Positions 41,449 to 49,361 of a stretch of DNA of 64,000 bases are shown in pieces. The stretch is from WHSW01 sp963767285 (GTDB lineage Bacteria; Actinomycetota; Thermoleophilia; Solirubrobacterales; 70-9): contig CAVYDJ010000003.1 in the NCBI GenBank assembly GCA_963767285.1, forward strand, positions 372,001 through 436,000, given 5' to 3'. The translations under genes were made by a program, and so were the position numbers. Below the pieces are notes generated by a model. It did not search any database. It was not told the DNA's origin and worked only from the letters and a program-made list of their open reading frames with translations. The stretch's first letter is position 1. Every line of letters starts with the position of its first letter.

Positions 41449-44253
41449 TCAGCCGCAGCCGGTGTTGTTGCCGCACGACGAGCACGTGTAGCACGAGCCC
41501 GTGCGCTGCATCATCCCGCCGCACTGCCCGCAGGCGGGCCCGAGGTCGCCGCCCGGCGAGAGCTTCGCGGGGATCACCGGCGGGGTATCGGTCAGCGCCG
41601 CTGCGGCGGCCTGGGGCGCGGCCTTCGGTTCCGCTGAACCGTTGCCGTTCCCGTGGCCGTTGCCGCCGTTGGCCGGCGCCGCGGTGTCGTCGGTGAAGAT
41701 CGCCAGCTGCGCCTCCTTGCGGGCCCGGACCTCCGGGGTGAGGATGCCGAGGTCCTCGAGCTCGTCGAGATCCTCGATGAAGCGGCTGCCGAGCCAGCGC
41801 ATGATGTAGTCGGGCATCGACTTCGCGAACGGGATCTCCGGGTTGCCGGTGATCCCCTCGGGGTCGAACCGCATGTAGCTGAACTTCTTCACGAACGTCT
41901 CCAGCGGCACCCCGTACTGGAGGCCGATCGAGATCGCGGTCGCGAACGCGTTCATCATCCCGCGCAGGGTCGAGCCCTCCTTGCCGATGTCGGTGAGGAA
42001 GATCTCACCGACCGAGCCGTCCTCGTACTTGCCGGCGGTGATGTAGCCCTCGTGCCCGGCGATCGAGAACTTGTGGGTGATCGACTCCCGCGTCCTCGGC
42101 ATCTTGCGTCGTTCCGGCTGACGCGGTCCGGTCTCGTCATCGTCGGCCGCGGCCTCGTCCTGGGCGTCGGTCCGCAGCGCCTGGGCGGTCTTCGAGCCGT
42201 CGCGGTAGATCGCCAGGGCCTTCAGGCCGTGCTTGTGGCCCTCGATGTAGGCCTCGGCGATGTCGTCGACGGTTGCCGTCTGCGGCAGGTTGACCGTCTT
42301 CGAGATCGCGCCTGACAGGAACGGCTGCGCCGCGGCCATCATCTTGATGTGGCCCATGTGGGAGATCGCCCGCTCGCCGACGGCGACGTCGAACACCGGC
42401 AGGTGCTCGTCCTTCAGGGCCGGGGCGCCGATGATCGTGCCCTTGTCGTTGATGTAGGCCTCGATCTGCTCGCGCTCGTGCTCTGAGTAGCCGAGCGTCT
42501 CGAGCGCCATCGGCACGGTGCGGTTGACGATCGTCATCTGCCCGCCGCCGACCAGCTCCTTGAACTTGACCAGCGAGAAGTCGGGCTCGATCCCGGTCGT
42601 GTCGCAGTCCATCAGGAACGAGATCGTCCCGGTCGGCGCCAGCACCGTCGCCTGGGCGTTGCGGTAGCCGTGCTCGTCGCCGAGCTCGACCGCTTCGTCC
42701 CAGCTGCGGCGCGCGGCCTCGACCAGCTCGCCCTTGACTCCGTGCTCGGAGAGCTCGTAGGAGGCGTCGCGGTGCATCCGCATGACGCCGTTGTGGGCCT
42801 CGCGGTTCTTCGGGTACTCGTCGTACGTTCCGACCGCCGCGGCGATCTCGGCCGACTTGCGATAGCCGCGGCCCGTCATCAGGGCGGTGATCGCGCCGGC
42901 GATATTGCGGCCCTCGTCGGAGTCGTACGGGACCCCGTCGCTCATCAGCAGGGCGCCGAGGTTGGCGTAGCCGAGCCCCAGCTGGCGGAAGGCGCGCGCG
43001 TTGTCGCCGATCCGCTCCGTCGGATACGAGCTTGGCCCGACGACGATCTCCTGGGCCAGGAACACCGTGTCGACCGTGTGCTCGAACTCCGCGGTGTCGA
43101 ACGAGCCGTCGTCGCGGCGGAACTTCATCAGGTTGATCGACGCGAGGTTGCAGGCCGAGTCGTCGACGTGCATGTATTCAGAGCACGGATTGGAGGCGTT
43201 GATCCGCCCCGACTCGGGGCTGGTGTGCCACCGGTTGATGATCGTGTCGTACTGGACCCCCGGGTCGGCGCACTGCCACGCCGCCTCGGCGATCTGGCCC
43301 ATCAGGTCGCGGGCCTTGATCGTCTTCGTGACCGAGCCGTCCTTGCGGGCGGTCAGCTCCCAGTCGGAGTCGGCCTCGACCGCGGCCATGAACTCGTCGC
43401 TGACCCGCACCGAGTTGTTCGCGTTCTGGTACTGGATCGAGATGAAGCCCTCGCCGTCGATCGACATGTCGAAGCCGGCGTCGCGCAGGGCGTTGGCCTT
43501 CTTCTCCTCATTGGCCTTGCACCAGATGAAGTCCTCGATGTCCGGGTGGTCGACGTCGAGGACGACCATCTTCGCCGCGCGGCGGGTCTTGCCGCCGGAC
43601 TTGATCGTCCCCGCCCAGGCGTCGGCGCCGCGCATGAAGCTCACCGGGCCGGAGGCGAGGCCACCCTTCGAGAGGTGCTCGACCGAGCCGCGGATGTTGG
43701 AGAGGTTGATCCCGGAGCCGGAGCCGCCGCGGAAGATCTGGCCCTCCTTGGTGTTCCAGTCGAGGATCGACTCCATCGTGTCCTCGACGCTGAGGATGAA
43801 GCAAGCGGAGCATTGCGGGTGCTCCTCGAAGCCGACGTTGAACCAGACCGGGCTGTTGAAGGCGGCCTTCTGGTGGAGGAGGATGTGGGTGAGCTCCATC
43901 TCGAACGCGTCAGCGTCTGAGTCGGAGGCGAAGTAGTCGCCCTCGCGGCCCCAGCCGGCGATCGTCCCGGCGACGCGGGAGATCATCTGCTTGACCGAGC
44001 TCTCGCGCTCGTCGGAGCCGAGCCGGCCGCGGAAGTACTTCTGCGCGACGATGTTGGTGGAGTTCTGCGACCAGGTGGCCGGGAACTCGACCCCGCGTTG
44101 CTCGAACGCGGGGTTCGCGGGATCGCCGATCACCGCGTCGCGAATCTCCCACTCGACCTCGTCGAAGGGGTGGACCCCCGGGGTCGTGTGCCGACGATCG
44201 CAGACCACTCCGCTCTGGCCCAGAGTTACCGTGTTTGCAGCGCTTTCCGCCAT
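41449..44253 (-). CDS. nrdJ: class II (B12-dependent) ribonucleotide reductase
   Basis: This 934-residue enzyme reduces ribonucleotides with adenosylcobalamin, so is oxygen-independent. Seen are FNSPVWFNVGFEEHPQCSAC, RGGSGSGINLSNIRGSVEHL, NPCSEYMHVDDSACNLASINL (active-site Cys and Glu), NAQATVLAPTGTISFLMDCD and a C-terminal redox tail with CGQCGGMM and CYTCSSCGNN. The ATG at 44253 follows GAGGAG; a TTG six codons upstream is less likely. It is 36 nt after nrdR, in one operon behind NrdR boxes. Confidence 0.96.
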   Translation of the reverse strand: MAESAANTVTLGQSGVVCDRRHTTPGVHPFDEVEWEIRDAVIGDPANPAFEQRGVEFPATWSQNSTNIVAQKYFRGRLGSDERESSVKQMISRVAGTIAGWGREGDYFASDSDADAFEMELTHILLHQKAAFNSPVWFNVGFEEHPQCSACFILSVEDTMESILDWNTKEGQIFRGGSGSGINLSNIRGSVEHLSKGGLASGPVSFMRGADAWAGTIKSGGKTRRAAKMVVLDVDHPDIEDFIWCKANEEKKANALRDAGFDMSIDGEGFISIQYQNANNSVRVSDEFMAAVEADSDWELTARKDGSVTKTIKARDLMGQIAEAAWQCADPGVQYDTIINRWHTSPESGRINASNPCSEYMHVDDSACNLASINLMKFRRDDGSFDTAEFEHTVDTVFLAQEIVVGPSSYPTERIGDNARAFRQLGLGYANLGALLMSDGVPYDSDEGRNIAGAITALMTGRGYRKSAEIAAAVGTYDEYPKNREAHNGVMRMHRDASYELSEHGVKGELVEAARRSWDEAVELGDEHGYRNAQATVLAPTGTISFLMDCDTTGIEPDFSLVKFKELVGGGQMTIVNRTVPMALETLGYSEHEREQIEAYINDKGTIIGAPALKDEHLPVFDVAVGERAISHMGHIKMMAAAQPFLSGAISKTVNLPQTATVDDIAEAYIEGHKHGLKALAIYRDGSKTAQALRTDAQDEAAADDDETGPRQPERRKMPRTRESITHKFSIAGHEGYITAGKYEDGSVGEIFLTDIGKEGSTLRGMMNAFATAISIGLQYGVPLETFVKKFSYMRFDPEGITGNPEIPFAKSMPDYIMRWLGSRFIEDLDELEDLGILTPEVRARKEAQLAIFTDDTAAPANGGNGHGNGNGSAEPKAAPQAAAAALTDTPPVIPAKLSPGGDLGPACGQCGGMMQRTGSCYTCSSCGNNTGCG

Positions 44254-44289
44254 CCTCTGTCTCCTCTTCAACTAACCAACTTCAAGCCT

Positions 44290-44769
44290 TCAGCCCGCCT
44301 CAGCGGGTAACGATGCACTCTCACGGGCGGCCCGGACGGAACCCTCCGGCACCGACTCCGCAAACTGCGCGTTCGGAGACGGCAGGGTGCCGAGGAACTG
44401 GAGGTACGCGCCGTCGTCGAGGTCGCGCAGGCCCTGGAGGCAGAGCTCGACGATCCGCTCGGCCGCCAGCTCGCCGCCGCCGGTTTCCGCCGCCAGCTCG
44501 ACGCGGTCGACCAGGGCCTCGACCTCGGTCGCGCCGACCTGGCGCTTGTGGGTCGAGCGCAGCAGCGCGGCGCGCAGCTTCGTCCGGTCGAAGCGCTGAC
44601 GCGACCCGTCGCGCTTGCGGACGACGATCGGCTCGCGGTCGCGGCGCTCATAGGTGGTGAACCGATGGCCGCAGCCGGCGCAGACGCGCCGGCGCCGGGT
44701 GGCGGTGCCGTCCTCGGCGCGGCGGCTCTCCAGAACGCGGGTGGGCTGCTGGCAGCGCGGGCAATCCAT
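44290..44769 (-). CDS. nrdR: transcriptional repressor NrdR
   Basis: This 159-residue repressor of ribonucleotide reductase genes has an N-terminal zinc ribbon (CPRCQQP and CAGCGHRFTTYER), followed by the ATP-cone domain (IVVRKRDGSRQRFDRTKLRA). It senses ATP versus dATP and binds tandem NrdR boxes. A candidate pair lies just upstream (44784-44828), so the nrdR-nrdJ operon is probably self-repressed. A TAGAAT box ends 8 nt before ATG, which would give a leaderless transcript. Confidence 0.96.
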   Translation of the reverse strand: MDCPRCQQPTRVLESRRAEDGTATRRRRVCAGCGHRFTTYERRDREPIVVRKRDGSRQRFDRTKLRAALLRSTHKRQVGATEVEALVDRVELAAETGGGELAAERIVELCLQGLRDLDDGAYLQFLGTLPSPNAQFAESVPEGSVRAARESASLPAEAG

Positions 44770-44783
44770 TGACCACTATTCTA

Positions 44784-44828
44784 CTAGTCGTAGCGTTTTC
44801 CTTCTGGCGGGAGGCGCTATATGTAGCG
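44784..44828 (-). promoter_or_regulatory. tandem NrdR boxes of the nrdR-nrdJ operon
   Basis: Two palindromic sites, CTAGTCGTAG (44784-44793, inside CTACTAGTCGTAG) and CGCTATATGTAGCG (44815-44828), have centres 33 bp apart, about three helical turns. NrdR boxes share a CTAtat-TAG-like core and occur in pairs with this spacing. They lie over and upstream of the probable -10 (TAGAAT, 44778-44783), the right place for repression of nrdR-nrdJ. Confidence 0.7.
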
Positions 44829-44843
44829 TTTACGAGTCTCGGT

Positions 44844-44934
44844 AGGGGTGGCGTCGCTCACGAACGCGGCTCTACCCACCCATAGTGGGACCAAAGCCGC
44901 GTCCGTCCCGTGCCGGCCCCCTAAGGCCACCCCT
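44844..44934. other. long nested hairpin in the nrdR/hemolysin-III intergenic region
   Basis: Three nested perfect stems are visible: AGGGGTGGC (44844-44852) with GCCACCCCT (44926-44934), ACGCGGCT (44864-44871) with AGCCGCGT (44895-44902), and CCCAC (44875-44879) with GTGGG (44885-44889) around a 5-nt loop. Twenty-two perfect pairs in 91 nt, and no reading frame, suggest a structured RNA. On the plus strand it would be the 5' leader of the hemolysin-III gene. On the minus strand it lies upstream of the NrdR boxes and could be a separate RNA. Confidence 0.5.
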
Positions 44935-44986
44935 TTATTGATCGTTGTTCCGTGTAGCGACGCGGCCGAGCCCGCCGCTCGGAATA

Positions 44987-45790
44987 ATGAGCGCAGTGAC
45001 CCCCCGCGAGACCTTCAACGAGCGGCGCGACGCCGCGATGGAGGCGTTCGGCGACCGCCGCGACGCCGCCGTCGAGCGGGTCAGCGACGCCCGCGACGCC
45101 GCCGTCGAGCGGATGACCGACGCGCGCGACGCCGCCGCCGACCAGATGGCGAAGATGAAGCCGCGGTTGCGCGGGGTCTCGCACGAGTACGCGTTCTTCG
45201 TCTCGCTGGTGCTCGGGATCGGCCTGATCGTGATCGCCAAGGGCGGCGAGGCGCGCCTTGCGGTGGCGATCTACGCGGTGAGCCTCTCGGCGCTGTTCGG
45301 GGTCAGCGCGCTCTACCACGTCCACAACTGGGAGCGGCCGTCGGCCCGGCGCTGGATGCGGCGGCTCGACCACACCATGATCTTCTTCCTGATCGCCGGC
45401 ACAGTCACCCCGTTCGCCCTGCTGGTCATGGAGCCGCCGCTGTCGACGGCGCTGCTGATCGCGGTCTGGGCCGGGGCGCTGGCGGGGACGATCGTCGAGC
45501 TCGTCTGGGTCGACCATCCGAAATGGGTCGCGGCGATCGTGTACATCGCGGTCGGGATGATCGGCGCGATCGGCTTCCCGGCGATCGTCGTCGAGGCCGG
45601 GATCGTCGCCGGCGTGCTGATCGCGGTCGGCGGTGCTCTGTATGCGACCGGGGCGGTCATCTACGCCGCCCAGCGTCCGAACCCCAGCCCCGCCGTGTTC
45701 GGCTACCACGAGATCTTCCACGTCCTGGTCATCGCGGCCGCGGCCGTCCACTTCGCGGCGATCGCGTTGTTCGCGCTGCCAAACGCCTGA
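44987..45790 (+). CDS. hemolysin III/PAQR-family membrane protein with 11-residue repeats
   Basis: This 267-residue protein has seven predicted helices and the PAQR/YqfA-type motifs SALYHVHNW, RRLDHTMIFFLIAGTVTPF and FGYHEIFHVLVI, whose His residues bind zinc in related proteins. Unusual is the N-terminus: four 11-residue units of the type ARDAAVERMTD (about residues 13-56, 33-nt units at 45023-45154) forming a charged amphipathic helix before the first membrane segment. The ATG at 44987 is used; an upstream in-frame start lies in the structured leader. Confidence 0.85.
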   Translation: MSAVTPRETFNERRDAAMEAFGDRRDAAVERVSDARDAAVERMTDARDAAADQMAKMKPRLRGVSHEYAFFVSLVLGIGLIVIAKGGEARLAVAIYAVSLSALFGVSALYHVHNWERPSARRWMRRLDHTMIFFLIAGTVTPFALLVMEPPLSTALLIAVWAGALAGTIVELVWVDHPKWVAAIVYIAVGMIGAIGFPAIVVEAGIVAGVLIAVGGALYATGAVIYAAQRPNPSPAVFGYHEIFHVLVIAAAAVHFAAIALFALPNA

Positions 45791-45797
45791 GGGCGCC

Positions 45798-46133
45798 GTG
45801 GCCTTCGCGATCGGCGGCATTCTCGCGGCTGTCTACCTGCTGCTCGGGCTGTTGCTCGGAGTCGGCGCAATCCAGGCGAGCGATCTGGCGCTCTGTGGCG
45901 ATCCCGCGGGCGTCGCCGCGTCGGGGGAGGACGACTGCATCGACACCTCGTCGGCCGGGCGTGCCGTGGGGCTCGCGCTCGCCTATGGCGCGGTCCTCGC
46001 TGCATTCGCGACCGTGGTCCTCGGGGTTCGCTTCGCCCGCCGCCGCGAGGGCGGGCGGTGGCTCGCCGCATCGGCCGTCGCGGCCCCGGTGCTCGCGCTG
46101 GCCGCGATCTTCTTCCTGCCGGTCAGCTTCTAG
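45798..46133 (+). CDS. small membrane protein of unknown function
   Basis: This 111-residue protein has three hydrophobic segments (GGILAAVYLLLGLLLGVGAI, AVGLALAYGAVLAAFATVVL, WLAASAVAAPVLALAAIFFL). A short exposed loop between the first two carries two Cys (LCGDPAG, DDCIDT) that could form a disulfide. The GTG follows GAGGGC only 7 nt after the hemolysin-III stop, so the two genes are an operon. No family recognised. Confidence 0.6.
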   Translation: MAFAIGGILAAVYLLLGLLLGVGAIQASDLALCGDPAGVAASGEDDCIDTSSAGRAVGLALAYGAVLAAFATVVLGVRFARRREGGRWLAASAVAAPVLALAAIFFLPVSF

Positions 46134-46175
46134 GCAGGCGAGGGTCCCCGTTCCGGCTGCCTGCGTTCGCAGGGT

Positions 46176-46203
46176 TAAACCTTCGCCGCCCAGCCGCCGA
46201 TCA
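46176..46203 (+). promoter_or_regulatory. possible sigma-28 (FliA/WhiG)-type promoter of the GGDEF pair
   Basis: TAAA (46176-46179) and GCCGATCA (46196-46203) are separated by 16 bp, close to the FliA/WhiG consensus TAAA-N15-GCCGATAA. A perfect hairpin/operator-like palindrome CCTGCG-TT-CGCAGG (46160-46173) abuts the -35. The -10 ends 7 nt before the GTG of the first GAF-GGDEF gene. Sequence match is seen; presence of such a sigma factor in the organism is not known. Confidence 0.4.
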
Positions 46204-46210
46204 AAGGTGC

Positions 46211-47179
46211 GTGGACCACTGTGGCCATCTACTGGCGATCATCGACGCTCAAAACGAGATCATCGCGTCCGAGCTCGACGCCCAGGCGGCGATCGCGCTC
46301 GTGGTCGATCGGGCCCGCTCGCTGACCGGCGCCGACGCCGCGCTGGTCGAGCTGATCGAAGGCGATGCGATGGTGTGCGCCGCGGCGGCAGGGAGCGCGG
46401 AGTCGCACCTTGGCGCCCGCACGCGCCGCGACTCGAGTCTCTCGGGGATCTGCCTCGAGAGCAAGCGGGTCCTGCGCAGCGACGACACGGCCGGCACCGA
46501 CCGGCGCGTCGACCCCGAGCCCTGGGCCGACGGTGGCTCCGGCACGGTCGTCACAGTGCCGCTGTACGACGGCGAAACCCCGATCGGCGTCCTCAAGGTT
46601 TATTTCGTGCCACCGCACACCCTCAGCGCCGCCGACGAGGAGGCGCTCGAGCTGCTCGGCGGCCTCACGGTTGCACAGCTCTCGCGGGCGCCGGGCCTCG
46701 GCGGCGAGGGTCGTGACGACCACGACGATCCGGTGACCGAGCTTCCCAACCGCGCCTCCTTCGAGGAGCGCCTGGCGATGGAGGCCGAGCGCGCCCGCCG
46801 CTACCGCTATCCGCTGGCGCTGGTCCTGCTGGAGCTCGAGGGGCTCGGGCAGGTCGACGCCGAGCTCGGCAGCCGCGCGAAGGAAGCGGTCCTGCGCGAG
46901 GTCGCCGACCTGATGAGCGGCTCGCGATTCGCCGACGAGGCCTTCCGTCTCGGCGAGGCGGACTTCGCGATCCTGCTGCCGCACACGGACCTCGCCGGAG
47001 CCGAGGCCGCGGCGGCGCGGCTGACGATGCAGATCTCCGCCTCCGGCTTCGCCGACGGCCGGGTCAGCTCGGCGTGGGGCGCCGCCAGTGACGAGGGCCA
47101 CCCGGCCGCATTGCGCGAAGGCGCCGAGCGCGCGCTGCACGCCGCTCGCGACGACCGCCGCCTGGCGGGCGCCGGCTGA
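46211..47179 (+). CDS. GAF domain with degenerate GGDEF domain (GEADF), I-site kept
   Basis: This 322-residue soluble protein has a GAF-like sensor domain at residues 15-155 and a GGDEF-fold domain at 175-315. The active-site GGDEF is GEADF (248-252) and the metal-binding Asp of the LDLD motif is replaced (VLLELEGLG), so cyclase activity should be lost. The allosteric RxxD I-site (RFAD, 239-242) is exactly five residues before GEADF, as in active enzymes. It is probably a c-di-GMP receptor or a partner of the active paralogue that starts 3 nt downstream. Confidence 0.85.
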   Translation: MDHCGHLLAIIDAQNEIIASELDAQAAIALVVDRARSLTGADAALVELIEGDAMVCAAAAGSAESHLGARTRRDSSLSGICLESKRVLRSDDTAGTDRRVDPEPWADGGSGTVVTVPLYDGETPIGVLKVYFVPPHTLSAADEEALELLGGLTVAQLSRAPGLGGEGRDDHDDPVTELPNRASFEERLAMEAERARRYRYPLALVLLELEGLGQVDAELGSRAKEAVLREVADLMSGSRFADEAFRLGEADFAILLPHTDLAGAEAAAARLTMQISASGFADGRVSSAWGAASDEGHPAALREGAERALHAARDDRRLAGAG

Positions 47180-47182
47180 GCG

Positions 47183-48187
47183 ATGGATGAGCTCATGGGC
47201 GCGGCGGATTCAGAGCGGTTGCTGGCGATCATCGCCGCCCAGAACGAGATCATCGCCTCGGAGCTCGAGCTCGACGCGGTGATGGACCTGGTCGTCGCGC
47301 AGGCCCGCTCGCTGACCGGGGCCGACGCCTCGGTGGTCGAGCTGGTCGACGGCGAGGAGATGGTCTACGAGGCGGTCACCGGAACCGCGGTGTCCCACCC
47401 CGGGGTCCGGCTGCGCCGCGACTCGAGCCTCTCGGGAATGTGCGTTGCGCTCGACCAGGTGCTGCGCTCCGACGACACGGCGATCGATCCGCGGGTGGAT
47501 CGCAACACGTGCGCCAAGGTCGGCGCCGCGTCGATGCTCTGTGTGCCGCTGCGCCACGGCGAGGTTGTGGTCGGGGTGCTGAAGGTCTACTCCGCGCAGC
47601 CGCGCTCCTTCGACGCGACCGACGAACAGACGCTCGAGCTGCTTAGCGGGCTGATCGCGTCGCAGATGACCCACGCGACGCGCTACGCGGACGCCGCGGA
47701 GAGCAGCCGCCGCGACGCGCTCACCGGGCTTCGCAACCGCCGCGCCTACGACGAGGAGCTCGTGCGCGAGGCCGAGCGGGCGCGCCGTTACGGGCATCCG
47801 CTCGGGCTCGTGCTGCTCGACCTCGACGGCTTCAAGGCCGTGAACGACGAGCTCGGCCACCCCGCCGGCGACGAGGTCCTCGTCCAGGTGGCCGCGGTCC
47901 TGAGCAGCTCGCGCTACGCCGACGCGGCGTTTCGGATCGGCGGCGACGAGTTCGCGGTCATCCTCCCCGAGACCGAGCGCGACGGCGCCGAGGCTGTCGG
48001 CGAGCGGCTGGCGGTGCAGATCGCCGCGGCGGCGCCGGGCGGCGGTCGGATCACCTCCTCCTGGGGAGCGGCGAGCCACCACGGCGATCCGCTCGCCCTC
48101 CACGAGCGCGCCGACATGGCGCTGCTGACCGCGAAGTTCGGCCGCGGCGGCCGCCGCTTCGCATCCGACGGCGACGCCGTCGAGTAA
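47183..48187 (+). CDS. GAF-GGDEF diguanylate cyclase
   Basis: This 334-residue protein has a GAF domain (18-165) that may sense a small ligand or dimerise, followed by a canonical GGDEF domain. Seen are LLDLDGFKAVND with the metal Asp, HPAGDEVL, an I-site RYAD (244-247) and IGGDEFAV (253-257). It should make c-di-GMP from two GTP with product inhibition. Sequence similarity along the whole length to the preceding gene (for example AAQNEIIASELE, RSLTGAD, RRDSSLSG) marks a tandem duplication. Confidence 0.95.
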   Translation: MDELMGAADSERLLAIIAAQNEIIASELELDAVMDLVVAQARSLTGADASVVELVDGEEMVYEAVTGTAVSHPGVRLRRDSSLSGMCVALDQVLRSDDTAIDPRVDRNTCAKVGAASMLCVPLRHGEVVVGVLKVYSAQPRSFDATDEQTLELLSGLIASQMTHATRYADAAESSRRDALTGLRNRRAYDEELVREAERARRYGHPLGLVLLDLDGFKAVNDELGHPAGDEVLVQVAAVLSSSRYADAAFRIGGDEFAVILPETERDGAEAVGERLAVQIAAAAPGGGRITSSWGAASHHGDPLALHERADMALLTAKFGRGGRRFASDGDAVE

Positions 48188-49186
48188 TCAGTCGCCGCGG
48201 CGCTTGACGCCGTCGCGGGCGAACGGCGCGAGCCGCTGGCCGCTGACGATCGTGTCGCCGAGCGCCTCGTCGATCGCCGCCAGCGTGTCGGCGCTCAGCT
48301 CCACGCCGGAGGCGGCGACGTTCGCGTGCACCTGCTCTGGACGCGAGGCGCCGATGATCGCCGCGGCCAGCTCGTCGCGGCGCAGCGTCCACGCGAGCGC
48401 CAGCTCGGCCATCGACAGGCCGGCTTCATCGGCGACCGGGCGCAAGCGATCGACCGCTTCGAGCACGGCGTCGTCCATCAAGCGCTCGATCGCGAAGCTC
48501 ATCTCGTCGTTGGCGGCCCGTGAGTCGGCGGGCGGCGCCTCGCCGGGGTGGTACTTGCCGGTCAGCACGCCCTGGGCGAGCGGCGACCAGACGATCTGGG
48601 AGATCCCGTGGTCCGCGCAGAGGCCGAAGACCTCCTCCTCGGGGGCGCGCCAGATCATGTTGTACTGCGGCTGGGAGGAGACGAACTTCCGCGCGCCGTC
48701 GACCTCCAGCCCGGCGCGGATCTGCTCGGGCGTCCACTCGGAGAAGCCGATGTGTCGCGCCTTGCCCGCCTCGACGACCGCCGTCAGGCCCTCCATCGTC
48801 TCCTCGATCGCGACGTCGGGGTCGAAGCGGTGGCACTGGTAGAGGTCCACGTAGTCGGTTTGCAGCCGGGTCAGCGAGGCGTCGATCTGCTTTTCGATCT
48901 GCGCCGCCGACAGGCCGGAGTCGGACTCCGACATCGGAAAGTGGACCTTGGTCGCGAGGATGTACGAGTCGCGGGGGTAGTCCGAGAGGATCTCGCCCCA
49001 CGCCTCCTCCGCGGCCCCGACGCCGTAGACGTTGGCGGTGTCGAAGAAGTTGATGCCGGCCTCGAAGGCGGCCTTCGTGCAGGCCTCGGTCTGCTCGCGC
49101 TCGATCCCGCCCGAGTAGGTGAGCCAGGAGCCGAGCGCGATCTCCGAGACCTCGATCCCGCTGTCGCCGAGCTGTCGTCTGTTCAT
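48188..49186 (-). CDS. aldo/keto reductase
   Basis: This 332-residue NADPH-dependent TIM-barrel reductase resembles the Kv-beta/YghZ-type AKR group. It has FFDTANVYG with catalytic Asp/Tyr (about 49-54), LATKVHFPM with Lys (about 80), and QCHRFDPD with His (about 117). The NADPH site is in IIGASRPEQVHANV near the C-terminus. It abuts the cyclase gene tail to tail, with no spacer. Confidence 0.92.
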   Translation of the reverse strand: MNRRQLGDSGIEVSEIALGSWLTYSGGIEREQTEACTKAAFEAGINFFDTANVYGVGAAEEAWGEILSDYPRDSYILATKVHFPMSESDSGLSAAQIEKQIDASLTRLQTDYVDLYQCHRFDPDVAIEETMEGLTAVVEAGKARHIGFSEWTPEQIRAGLEVDGARKFVSSQPQYNMIWRAPEEEVFGLCADHGISQIVWSPLAQGVLTGKYHPGEAPPADSRAANDEMSFAIERLMDDAVLEAVDRLRPVADEAGLSMAELALAWTLRRDELAAAIIGASRPEQVHANVAASGVELSADTLAAIDEALGDTIVSGQRLAPFARDGVKRRGD

Positions 49187-49193
49187 CGGTCCC

Positions 49194-49361
49194 TCAGCTT
49201 TCGAATCGGTAGTTGCAGACCTGGCAGCGGCCCTTGCCGAGCTCGACCTGGGCGCCGCAAAGATGACACTTGCGGGTCGGGTGGTGACGCCAGATCCGGA
49301 CCGTGATCGAGAGCGCCAGCAGGACGGCGACGGCGCCGATGTAGATGTAGAGCGGGTTCAC
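49194..49361 (-). CDS. small membrane-anchored zinc-ribbon protein
   Basis: This 55-residue protein has one N-terminal transmembrane helix (YIYIGAVAVLLALSITVRIW) and a cytoplasmic-type zinc ribbon CHLCGAQ...CQVCNY. The GTG overlaps the stop of the Met8/CysG-like gene as GTGA, so they are translated together. No family recognised; it might be a metal-handling or assembly partner of that enzyme. Confidence 0.6.
   Translation of the reverse strand: MNPLYIYIGAVAVLLALSITVRIWRHHPTRKCHLCGAQVELGKGRCQVCNYRFES

Noticed and set aside
44770..44986. B12 riboswitch before nrdR-nrdJ
   Set aside because: No B12-box-like sequence (GCCACTG or AGCCAGGAGACC types) is present on the relevant strand; the hairpin found has a different layout.
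44848..46716. Long plus-strand frame over the hemolysin-III and neighbouring genes
   Set aside because: It is an Arg-rich out-of-frame shadow of three recognisable genes.
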